18,128 bases of DNA, taken from contig CAYOFO010000024.1 of the NCBI GenBank assembly GCA_964403325.1, forward strand, positions 1 to 18,128. The letters run 5' to 3'. The translations under genes and the position numbers were made by a program. The notes below the pieces were generated by a model. That model was not told the DNA's origin, made no database searches, and saw only the letters and a program-made list of their open reading frames with translations. Below, piece after piece: positions 12,298-18,128 of the stretch. Within the stretch, counting starts at the first letter, position 1. Each line of letters begins with the position of its first letter. The stretch is from CAZQNF01 sp964403325. GTDB lineage: Bacteria > Patescibacteriota > Patescibacteriia > Magasanikbacterales > GWA2-37-8.

Positions 12298-14238
12298 CCA
12301 GCGCGAGCTGCCGAATACCCAAAACGAGCCAATTATTTTTTAAAATGGGATTTGACCGATAGTGAGGTAAAAGAGCTCTCTAAGTGGGATGTGGTTATTA
12401 TTGATATGGAAAACCAGCTTAGAAACCCGGAGAAGATAAAGAAACTGCGTGAATACAACCCAAAAATCGTTATTTTAGCGTATATTACCATGCAGGAAGT
12501 ACGTGATGATGCAGCCACTGGCCCGGGTGAAATGCGCCGACGATTGGTGAGTGGAATTACGAGTGATTGGTATTTTTATGATAAAAATGGGCAAAAGATG
12601 TCGTTTTGGCCCGAAACTTCGATGCTGAATATTACCAATAGTTGCCCGATAGTAAATGGACAGCGCTTTAATACCTATCTTGCCCGCTTTGTCAGCGATC
12701 AGATTTTAGGAACTGGTTTATGGGATGGAGTTTTTTATGATAATGGTTGGGGTGATGTGACCTGGTTTAGTGGGGACAGAGGTGATTTTAATCGTGATGG
12801 GATAGCTGAAGTGAAACCTGAAGCTGATGCGCTGTGGCGTGATGGTGTGCGGACGGTGTTTGAAAGCACGCGTCAACTTTTGGTTAATAAAAATTATTTA
12901 ATTGTTGCCAATCAGGGCCCTGGTCATAAGTATTACCGTGATGATGTGAACGGTGTGATGTTTGAAAATTTTCCTCAATTTGGCTGGAATTATACGATGG
13001 ACCTGTTTCAATATCAAAGCAAAAGTACCAAGCCGCATCTCATTGTTATTAATGCAAATACTCGCAATACTGGTAAAAAAGATGATTATAAAACCATGCG
13101 TTTTGGTCTCATGAGTTCGATGCTTGAAGATAATGCTTACTATTCTTTTGATTTTGGTGATCAGAGACATGGTGAGCTGTGGTGGTATGATGAGTATGAT
13201 GTTAATATCGGTACTCCGGTTGCGCCGGCTTTAAGTCAAAAAGGTCAGCAAAATTTTGTGGAAGATGTGTGGCGCCGTGATTATACGAATGGTGTGGCTG
13301 TGGTAAACGCAACTAGTCAGGCACAAATGGTAGATTTGGGCGGTGAATATGAAAAAATTATTGGCAAGCAGGATAAAATTACGAATGACGGTTCGATTGT
13401 TGATGTCGTGAATGTCGCTCCCAAAGACGGTTTGATGATGCTTAAAACTTTTCAAACCGTGCATAATGCCGTATTTAATAATGGATCATTTTTACGTTTT
13501 TTTGACATTACTGGAAAACGGGCGAGAAATGGTTTTTTTGTCTTTGAAGAAGGGTATGCAGGTGGCGCAAAAATGTATCAGGGCGATTTAAATGGGGATG
13601 GTAATGAGGAAAAAATTATCGTGACCGGCCCGAAGCTCGAAATTTTTGACAGTAATGGCGGTGTTGTTTTAAGTGAACGTCCATTTGGAAATAATTATTC
13701 GGGAGATATGAACATTGCGGTCGGTAAGCTATTTTCCGGTGATAATCTTCAGATCGTGGTTGCTCCGGCAACAGGAGGAAAAATTGTTGTGTATAGCCCT
13801 AACGGCAAAATACTCAACCCGGGGATATATCCTTTTGGTGAAAAATATGTGGGCGGATTTAGTGTCGGGATTGTCCCGACTGTTGGCGGCCGTGCCGAAG
13901 GGGCGATCGTGCTTGGGGCTACTCAACCGGGTAAACCTAATGAGATATTGGTATACGACAGTCGCCTGAGCAAGATTATGAAACGGTTTACCACTTTTGA
14001 TAAAAGCGTTAAAACCGTACTTATTATCGCGGTAGGGGATATTAATAATGATGGTAAAGTAGAAATAGCGGCTCTGCCACTAACGACAAAATTACCAATC
14101 GTTAAATTATTTGACACGAACGGCAAAGCTGCTGGTCAATTTAAAGTTTCTACCAGTTTTGTGCAAGGGCCGATGGTACTAAGTATTGCGGACGCCAATA
14201 AAGATGGCGTGCTTGAGTTGATGGTGATGAATAAATAA
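12217..14238 (+). CDS. exported GHL15-like glycoside-hydrolase-fold protein with C-terminal FG-GAP/VCBS repeats
   Basis: The 673-aa protein starts with a signal peptide (MCTLFTTLKTTFLAFLLLSG, cleavage likely after ARA at 31). Residues about 33-345 look like a TIM-barrel domain of the GHL15/putative glycosyl hydrolase type: KWDVVIIDMENQL, IVILAYITMQEV, GLWDGVFYDNGWGD (D170, D175 as possible catalytic acids), the acidic insert GDFNRDGIAEVKPEADALWR, ANQGPGH and NGVMFENF (E250). After a linker domain come FG-GAP-like, calcium-binding-type loops: GDLNGDGNEE (about 457), GDINNDGKVE (about 607) and ADANKDGVLE (about 658), suggesting a partial beta-propeller for surface binding. The substrate is unknown and activity is not proven. 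Its own promoter lies at 12167-12195 inside a repeat copied upstream. The next gene starts 9 nt after the stop. Confidence 0.82.
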   Translation: MCTLFTTLKTTFLAFLLLSGSIFAFLQPARAAEYPKRANYFLKWDLTDSEVKELSKWDVVIIDMENQLRNPEKIKKLREYNPKIVILAYITMQEVRDDAATGPGEMRRRLVSGITSDWYFYDKNGQKMSFWPETSMLNITNSCPIVNGQRFNTYLARFVSDQILGTGLWDGVFYDNGWGDVTWFSGDRGDFNRDGIAEVKPEADALWRDGVRTVFESTRQLLVNKNYLIVANQGPGHKYYRDDVNGVMFENFPQFGWNYTMDLFQYQSKSTKPHLIVINANTRNTGKKDDYKTMRFGLMSSMLEDNAYYSFDFGDQRHGELWWYDEYDVNIGTPVAPALSQKGQQNFVEDVWRRDYTNGVAVVNATSQAQMVDLGGEYEKIIGKQDKITNDGSIVDVVNVAPKDGLMMLKTFQTVHNAVFNNGSFLRFFDITGKRARNGFFVFEEGYAGGAKMYQGDLNGDGNEEKIIVTGPKLEIFDSNGGVVLSERPFGNNYSGDMNIAVGKLFSGDNLQIVVAPATGGKIVVYSPNGKILNPGIYPFGEKYVGGFSVGIVPTVGGRAEGAIVLGATQPGKPNEILVYDSRLSKIMKRFTTFDKSVKTVLIIAVGDINNDGKVEIAALPLTTKLPIVKLFDTNGKAAGQFKVSTSFVQGPMVLSIADANKDGVLELMVMNK

Positions 14239-14247
14239 AAAATTGGT

Positions 14248-15339
14248 ATGGAAACATTTGCTACCACCCCGGGCAGGAGTAATGGGCCGGAAAATTTACG
14301 TCATGAAGTAGTGGAGCTTGGTTCGCCACAGTATAAGGCATGGTTGAACTATTTATTGGGGCGGTTGGAACAACAACGGGGGGTCGACGTGATAGAAAAT
14401 GTCGAGCTCAAGGCCGCTTGTTTTAAACTTAAGACCTTGATTGAGGTTGTAGGAAAGCAAAACAATCTTTGGTTTAAAAAAATCAGCCATCGTTTGACAG
14501 GAAAAGAGGAGACATTGGTAGAGGTAGGATGGAGCTTGTGTGAAACGGTAGCGCTGCCAGCTCTCTTGTTGGCTGTTGAAAGAGAAACTGCGCGTTTTTA
14601 TGCGGAGAGCGCAGAGCGTTATGGGCTTGAATTGAGAGAATTTTTTGCTTTTCCTAAAGCGCAACAATTATTTCGTCTGGTGCAGAATGGATCTTTTTTA
14701 CTGGATACATCTGTGGATAGAAGTGCTTTTGTGACTTGTTGGGAACGAGATGTGCCGGAGTTGCCTTTGCCATGTGTACCGGAGTTAAATGATTTTTGGT
14801 TTTTGCAAAATTTACAACAGCAAAAACTTATTCAGCGTAGTGGTAAAGTAGATTCTCTCTTAGTTTATGATTTTTCTGCTCAAATGGTGTACGTAGAAAA
14901 ATCAGACAAAGAAGCGGCCATTTTTCGCGAGCGGCTCGGTTTGCCGACTGACTTTTCGCGTCAACAACTTGAAAATGCATTATGGCAAAAAAATCATCAA
15001 TCCTTAGTGCCAACCGCTATTCATCAAGGTATTTTACAAAATATTTTTAAAGATAAATGGCCATTATATGAAATTGGCTGCATGGCCTATGACGAAGCTT
15101 TGCGCTATTTTAGTGGGGGTAGGAATACAGATTTTCAGACCCCTCTGCATGTAGATGGTTTTTTGCAACGTAAGAGGGGTGCTTCATTTAGCCATGGACT
15201 GGTAACCAATCCAGATCTTAATTTTCCTGTAGAATGGGGCGAAATGAGTTCGGTGCGAGCTTTGGAAAATGATAATGAAATACAGCCTAATACCCAGTTT
15301 GTTTTGGTAATACGAAAACGCCGCTCGTTTTTGAAGTAA
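14248..15339 (+). CDS. hypothetical soluble protein
   Basis: A 363-aa protein that I do not recognise. It has no signal peptide or membrane segment. The first half is helical and charged (KAWLNYLLGRLEQQRG, ALPALLLAVERETARFYAES); the second half has aromatic, strand-like pieces (NDFWFLQNLQQQKLIQRSGK, SLLVYDFSAQMVYVEKS) and a basic end (LVIRKRRSFLK). A DEALRYFSGGRNTDFQTPLH segment and GASFSHGLVTN suggest a compact fold, but no known motif was seen. The ATG at 14248 follows the GHL15-like gene by 9 nt, so the two are probably co-transcribed. It ends 5 nt before the convergent PLP-enzyme gene, with no visible terminator between. Confidence 0.8.
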   Translation: METFATTPGRSNGPENLRHEVVELGSPQYKAWLNYLLGRLEQQRGVDVIENVELKAACFKLKTLIEVVGKQNNLWFKKISHRLTGKEETLVEVGWSLCETVALPALLLAVERETARFYAESAERYGLELREFFAFPKAQQLFRLVQNGSFLLDTSVDRSAFVTCWERDVPELPLPCVPELNDFWFLQNLQQQKLIQRSGKVDSLLVYDFSAQMVYVEKSDKEAAIFRERLGLPTDFSRQQLENALWQKNHQSLVPTAIHQGILQNIFKDKWPLYEIGCMAYDEALRYFSGGRNTDFQTPLHVDGFLQRKRGASFSHGLVTNPDLNFPVEWGEMSSVRALENDNEIQPNTQFVLVIRKRRSFLK

Positions 15340-15344
15340 AATAG

Positions 15345-16226
15345 TTAAGCTCCAGTGACTAGACAGACGATGACCCCTTGAAATGGCCAGTTATTTTTTT
15401 GAGCTTTAATAACTGCCGCAATCGACAAAGCGCTGCTAGGAGAAATGTCTAAACCGCATTTCTCTTTTGTTATTTTTTGCGCCTCAATAATTTCTGCGTT
15501 AATTATTATCCAGCCTGATCCTTGGGACGCTTGAATGGCGTTTATAACACTTGGTTTGCGATGCGCGATCGGATCGCTGATGGCTGTCGCGAGGCTGATC
15601 TCGGTGGGGTATGAGGAATGGTCAAAATATTGGGCGATGGGGTGGCAACTAGTGGTTTGGACAATATGGATTTGGGGGTGAATATTGAGCTGCTCAAAAG
15701 CTTGAAATAAACCAAGGGCAGTGGTGCCGCTTGAAGTGGGAATAAAAATGGCGGATAGGTTAGGGATGGTGGCGAGTTCTTCGGCTAAAGATGCGTAGCC
15801 GGGTAAAGCTGTGTCATCGGTAGACTGGCGAAGGTTTTTCGCTGCTCCAGTTTTGTCGATTTGAAAAGCAGTTTGTTTGGGGTTGGGGACTTGTTGGAGG
15901 GATATGAAAGGATGGTTGGCTATAATTTGTTTTAAAATTTGTAATTTGTGCGTGTTGATATTTTGTCCAACGAGAATCTGCAAATTGATAGCAGGATGGG
16001 TTTTTTGTAGTTGTATGGTGTGTAAAGCGGCCGCGATAGCAGCATTTCCAGAGGAAGAGATGACAAAATTGATCTGTCCGTTTTTAAGGTGGTTTTCCAA
16101 CATGTTTGGAATGGACCGGCCTTTGTGGGAGCGGTAAAGATGAAGATCTTCACGTTTTAAATAAACGGGCTCGTCCAGATGGAGAAACTCAGATAATTTC
16201 GGGTAGGCGATTTGCGGTGTCAGCAT
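15345..16226 (-). CDS. PLP-dependent enzyme, fold type II (threonine synthase-like)
   Basis: Fold-type II PLP enzymes carry out beta- or gamma-replacement and elimination on amino acids. The 293-aa protein shows the whole signature: VYLKREDLHLYRSHKGRS with the Schiff-base lysine K35, SSSGNAAIAAAL (57-68) as the substrate-carboxylate loop, PTSSGTTALGL (163-173) as the PLP-phosphate loop, and PSSALSIAAV (263-272) near the end, with final VCLVTGA. SSGNAA and PSSA point to threonine synthase or a relative such as threonine deaminase or diaminopropionate lyase. It is shorter than typical threonine synthase, lacking the N-terminal extension. It starts at ATG 16226 and diverges from the LysW-like gene. 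The exact substrate is open. Confidence 0.8.
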   Translation of the reverse strand: MLTPQIAYPKLSEFLHLDEPVYLKREDLHLYRSHKGRSIPNMLENHLKNGQINFVISSSGNAAIAAALHTIQLQKTHPAINLQILVGQNINTHKLQILKQIIANHPFISLQQVPNPKQTAFQIDKTGAAKNLRQSTDDTALPGYASLAEELATIPNLSAIFIPTSSGTTALGLFQAFEQLNIHPQIHIVQTTSCHPIAQYFDHSSYPTEISLATAISDPIAHRKPSVINAIQASQGSGWIIINAEIIEAQKITKEKCGLDISPSSALSIAAVIKAQKNNWPFQGVIVCLVTGA

Positions 16227-16231
16227 ATAAT

Positions 16232-16260
16232 TTGATAAAAATAGGCTTTTTTACTATAAT
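16232..16260 (+). promoter_or_regulatory. sigma70-type promoter of the LysW-like gene
   Basis: TTGATA (16232-16237), 17-nt spacer, perfect TATAAT (16255-16260), giving a leader of about 24 nt to the ATG at 16291. The spacer AAAATAGGCTTTTTTAC resembles the CAAAAATGGCTTTTTG spacer of the 12167 promoter. It lies just upstream of the divergent PLP-enzyme gene and may be shared regulatory space. Confidence 0.65.
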
Positions 16261-16290
16261 CTTAAGAAGAGTTACTTTTAATTATTTTGT

Positions 16291-16452
16291 ATGAAAATTA
16301 TTTGCCCAGAATGTAAAAATGAGATTGATCAGAGTAATGAGGCTGAAATTGTTCCGGGTGAAACTCTAGAATGCCCATTTTGTGGTATTAACTTGATGTT
16401 AAAGACAGTTGGTGCTAATTGCGAAGTTGAGATTGTAGAAGAGGGAAAATAA
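16291..16452 (+). CDS. LysW-like mini zinc-ribbon protein
   Basis: This 53-aa gene starts MKIICPECKNEID, goes on with ETLECPFCGINLMLK and ends EVEIVEEGK. Four cysteines in two CPxC pairs (C5, C8 and C28, C31) form a zinc ribbon, and the order CPEC...G-x-x-x-ECPxCG is that of LysW/ArgW amino-group carrier proteins of the alternative lysine/arginine pathway. LysW proteins end in an EDWGE-like tail whose terminal glutamate carries the substrate; here the end is EEGK, so the carrier role is doubtful. None of the LysX/LysZ/LysY genes is in the window. A strong promoter precedes it. It converges with the Nudix gene across a 1-nt gap. It may simply be a stand-alone zinc-binding protein. Confidence 0.8.
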   Translation: MKIICPECKNEIDQSNEAEIVPGETLECPFCGINLMLKTVGANCEVEIVEEGK

Positions 16453-16453
16453 C

Positions 16454-17011
16454 CTACAAACTAAGTTTTTTTCGAAGCATTTCTTTCTTTTGCGGATCAA
16501 GAAGTGCTTCCCAAAGTTCATATTGGAATCCGCGCGGAATAGCAAAGAGCGGATTTTTTACCGTTTCTAGAAGCGTTTGAAAATCTACGAGTTTTACGGT
16601 AATTTTTTCACCCGGATCAAGATTTTGATCGCTTACCGGTAAACAATCTTTGGCGAGATAGAGGTAATCGGTAAAATCAATTTTGGAGTCGTCGTTGTAT
16701 TCATTTAACAGAATTATTTCTTTAGCCCGGTAACCGGTTTCTTCGAGGAGTTCACGGGCCGCAGCCATGCTTGGTTCTTCGTTGTCTTCAATTTTTCCGC
16801 CAGGCAAAGATGGAAAAGGTGGCCGAGCGGGTTGTTCTTGGTCGAGTAGTAGAATTTGTTTATCGGGAGTAAGGGCAATAATACTAAGAGAGGGTTTGCG
16901 TTTAGCTGTTTCATAGGTCGCCTTTGAGCCATCAAACATCTCTTGCTGCCATTGGTAAATATCAAAAATGACGCCCGAAAAAACTTTTTTTGCGCTATTT
17001 GGAATTTTCAT
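16454..17011 (-). CDS. Nudix hydrolase (ADP-sugar/nucleotide diphosphatase-like)
   Basis: Nudix enzymes split nucleoside diphosphates linked to another group using Mg or Mn. The 185-aa protein carries the full Nudix box GX5EX7REUXEEXGU: G72-KIEDN-E78, then R86-E87-L-L-E90-E91-T-G93-Y94. The N-terminus MKIPNSAKKVFSGVIFDIYQ and the WQQEMFDGSKATYE strand, followed by ILLLDQEQPARPPFPSLPGG, resemble ADP-ribose-pyrophosphatase-like members; the substrate is not proven. The start is ATG 17011, 7 nt after the lipoprotein stop; the in-frame GTG at 17029 would overlap that gene and adds residues not expected in the family. It is probably co-transcribed with the lipoprotein gene upstream. Confidence 0.9.
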   Translation of the reverse strand: MKIPNSAKKVFSGVIFDIYQWQQEMFDGSKATYETAKRKPSLSIIALTPDKQILLLDQEQPARPPFPSLPGGKIEDNEEPSMAAARELLEETGYRAKEIILLNEYNDDSKIDFTDYLYLAKDCLPVSDQNLDPGEKITVKLVDFQTLLETVKNPLFAIPRGFQYELWEALLDPQKKEMLRKKLSL

Positions 17012-17018
17012 ACACGTT

Positions 17019-17645
17019 TTAAAAATCACATTTCGTGATTTTTAAATTTAGTGTTTCTTTTTGGTTATCTGGCATGCCATTTGTATAGTAATTTTCCGGG
17101 ATAAAATAATAACAGTTTTGTTTTACCCATTTTTGTTCGTTGTAAGAAAATCTGGCCATAACTCCTTCGCCACTGCCAGCCCCATTGTCGTCAACCAGGT
17201 CAACCCAGAGTCTGTTATCTTTTATAAATATGCTAATGGGGTTAAAAGGGCGTTTAGAAACTTTGATCACTTCTGGGATAGAAAAAAAGATACGCCATGA
17301 TTTGCCGTTATCTTGGCTGTGGAGTATACCGGCAAAAGAAATAGTATCTTTTACAATATTATTAAGCGGGTAATTGAGATTAGGCTGTTCAATAAAAAGA
17401 TATGTATTTTTTCCATCAGAAAATGCTGGACCAATTTGACCGGGTTGAATTTCTGCGGGTAAATTTTTGGCTTCAAAATTGGAAATGGGGAGTAAATCTT
17501 GGGTATTTGCAGCAGCAGGAGTAGAGGTGGTGGAAGTAGGAATATTTATAGTGGTTGTGGACATGGAAATTTGGTTTTGGGTGCCACAGCCGCTGAGAGT
17601 GATTAGGGTAGCAAAAAGGAGGGTGTAATACCGAGTATAGTTCAT
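17019..17645 (-). CDS. putative lipoprotein with an Asp-box (BNR-like) motif
   Basis: The 208-aa protein has a lipoprotein signal peptide: a positive Arg, a hydrophobic core (YTLLFATLIT) and the lipobox LSGC with the lipid-bearing Cys at 20. A Ser/Thr/Pro-rich linker (STTTINIPTSTTSTPAAA) follows, typical of surface anchors. The globular part contains SQDNGKSW, an exact S-x-D-x-G-x-S-W Asp-box as found in beta-propeller repeats of sialidases and sortilins, but only one copy is visible, so no full propeller is implied. It would be anchored on the outer face of the membrane. ATG start at 17645; the Nudix gene follows 7 nt after the stop. Function unknown. Confidence 0.8.
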   Translation of the reverse strand: MNYTRYYTLLFATLITLSGCGTQNQISMSTTTINIPTSTTSTPAAANTQDLLPISNFEAKNLPAEIQPGQIGPAFSDGKNTYLFIEQPNLNYPLNNIVKDTISFAGILHSQDNGKSWRIFFSIPEVIKVSKRPFNPISIFIKDNRLWVDLVDDNGAGSGEGVMARFSYNEQKWVKQNCYYFIPENYYTNGMPDNQKETLNLKITKCDF

Positions 17646-17681
17646 ATTTAAATATTAAAATTGAATAAGTTATTATTAATC

Positions 17682-17709
17682 ATAGTATAAAATAGGTTTT
17701 CGATGCAAA
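17682..17709 (-). promoter_or_regulatory. possible promoter of the lipoprotein-Nudix pair
   Basis: Minus strand TTTGCA (17709-17704), 16-nt spacer, TACTAT (17687-17682), with about a 30-nt leader. An overlapping TATACT (17689-17684) is a second -10 choice. The match is weak. Confidence 0.3.
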
Positions 17710-17761
17710 TATTTCAATCATTCGGACTAGGATCATTGTGAACAAAAATTTCTGCATTTAA

Positions 17762-18128
17762 TTATGTAAGATCTTGGATAAGTTTTTCAATCATGCCACG
17801 AAAGCCGTGGCTGCCCATAAAGACAACAATGTCGCCAGACTGGGTATTTTTTGTAATATGCTCAATAAGTTTTTCGTCGTCTTCAATATATTGGGTGTGG
17901 GGATGGGTTTTTTGGATAATGCGAGCCAGATCTTGGCCTTCCATTATATTTTGATCAAGAGATTTTTTTACAGCGGTAAGGCGCGGGATTATTACTTTGC
18001 TAGCATCTTTAAATGCATTATTATATTGAGGGACTGCTTCGGGATAACGATTGCCGGTGTTGGGTTCGAAAATAGCAATAATTTTGCCTGTGTAAACAGT
18101 GTGTAAAGTTTCCAGAATAGAGCTGGCT
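17762..18128 (-). CDS. Mur ligase family protein (MurC/Mpl-like), C-terminal fragment
   Basis: The frame is open from the right window edge to the stop at 17762, so only the last about 121 residues are seen; the ATP-binding and central domains lie outside. The visible part is the C-terminal Mur ligase domain: SSILETLHTVYTGKIIAIFE then PNTGNRYPEAV, a strand pattern of gxxxAVFEP...R in MurC and Mpl. It ends GDIVVFMGSHGFRGMIEKLI, close to the GD.VLVMSNGGFGGIHEKLL end of Mpl (murein tripeptide recycling ligase) rather than the GAGDI end of MurC. It joins amino acids or peptides to UDP-MurNAc in the cytoplasm. The Met at 17944 is internal, not the start. Confidence 0.85.
   Translation of the reverse strand, partial: ASSILETLHTVYTGKIIAIFEPNTGNRYPEAVPQYNNAFKDASKVIIPRLTAVKKSLDQNIMEGQDLARIIQKTHPHTQYIEDDEKLIEHITKNTQSGDIVVFMGSHGFRGMIEKLIQDLT

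Noticed and set aside
12024..12332. 102-codon minus-strand ORF across the GHL15-like promoter
   Set aside because: It runs antisense through a recognised promoter and signal-peptide region; composition is not protein-like.
17774..18106. 110-codon plus-strand ORF at the right edge
   Set aside because: It is the shadow of the MurC/Mpl-like frame, which is open to the window edge and has recognisable motifs.
1..18128. CRISPR arrays, ordinary tRNAs, rRNA, transposase genes
   Set aside because: No regularly spaced repeats, no cloverleaf apart from the tmRNA ends, and no transposase-like frame were seen on either strand by eye; short or degraded cases could be missed.

Overview
The window looks like a chromosomal segment of an uncultured, AT-leaning bacterium, most plausibly of the Candidate Phyla Radiation (Patescibacteria). 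This placement is inferred from the overall feel of the gene set: smpB-ssrA, a GHL15-like TIM-barrel protein with FG-GAP repeats, an O-antigen ligase/polymerase-like protein, a LysW-like mini zinc ribbon and a small Nudix hydrolase. Most starts have no Shine-Dalgarno sequence, and several promoters sit 6-25 nt from the start codon. The genetic code behaves as standard: long ORFs contain no in-frame UGA. Every intact gene whose stop is visible ends in UAA or UAG, and the only UGA terminator is at a suspicious frame break.

Layout. 1-844 (minus strand): tmRNA (ssrA, cut 2 nt short of its 3' end by the window edge) directly downstream of smpB, the trans-translation pair. 947-8346 (plus): a tight run behind one strong promoter, made of a polytopic membrane protein, an HtrA-like protein with a degraded catalytic triad plus a PDZ domain, a Wzz/YveK-like polysaccharide co-polymerase, a 65-aa helical protein and a giant coiled-coil protein with a J-domain-like segment lacking HPD. 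The giant ORF is split by a -1 frame break near 6600. 8347-8733: an intergenic island of nested inverted repeats, richer in GC than its surroundings, followed by a promoter. 8734-15339 (plus): a surface-polysaccharide/envelope group with an O-antigen ligase/polymerase-like protein, a GT4 glycosyltransferase, a SAM methyltransferase, an exported GHL15-like protein with FG-GAP repeats and an unrecognised 363-aa protein. The methyltransferase is bracketed by a ~125-bp direct repeat, which is the promoter and signal-peptide region of the GHL15-like gene and a decayed copy of it. 15345-16226 (minus): a threonine-synthase-like PLP enzyme, divergent from a 53-aa LysW-like zinc ribbon (16291-16452). 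16454-18128 (minus): a Nudix hydrolase, a lipoprotein with an Asp-box, and the C-terminal end of a MurC/Mpl-type ligase that runs off the window.

How the parts may work together. The two plus-strand blocks share an envelope theme: chain-length control, polymerisation/ligation, sugar transfer, an exported carbohydrate-active fold and a PDZ pseudoprotease. The least explained part is the 947-8346 run, where envelope proteins precede a ~1,550-residue soluble coiled-coil protein. It is the best candidate for an undescribed system in this window, but its function cannot be read from the sequence.
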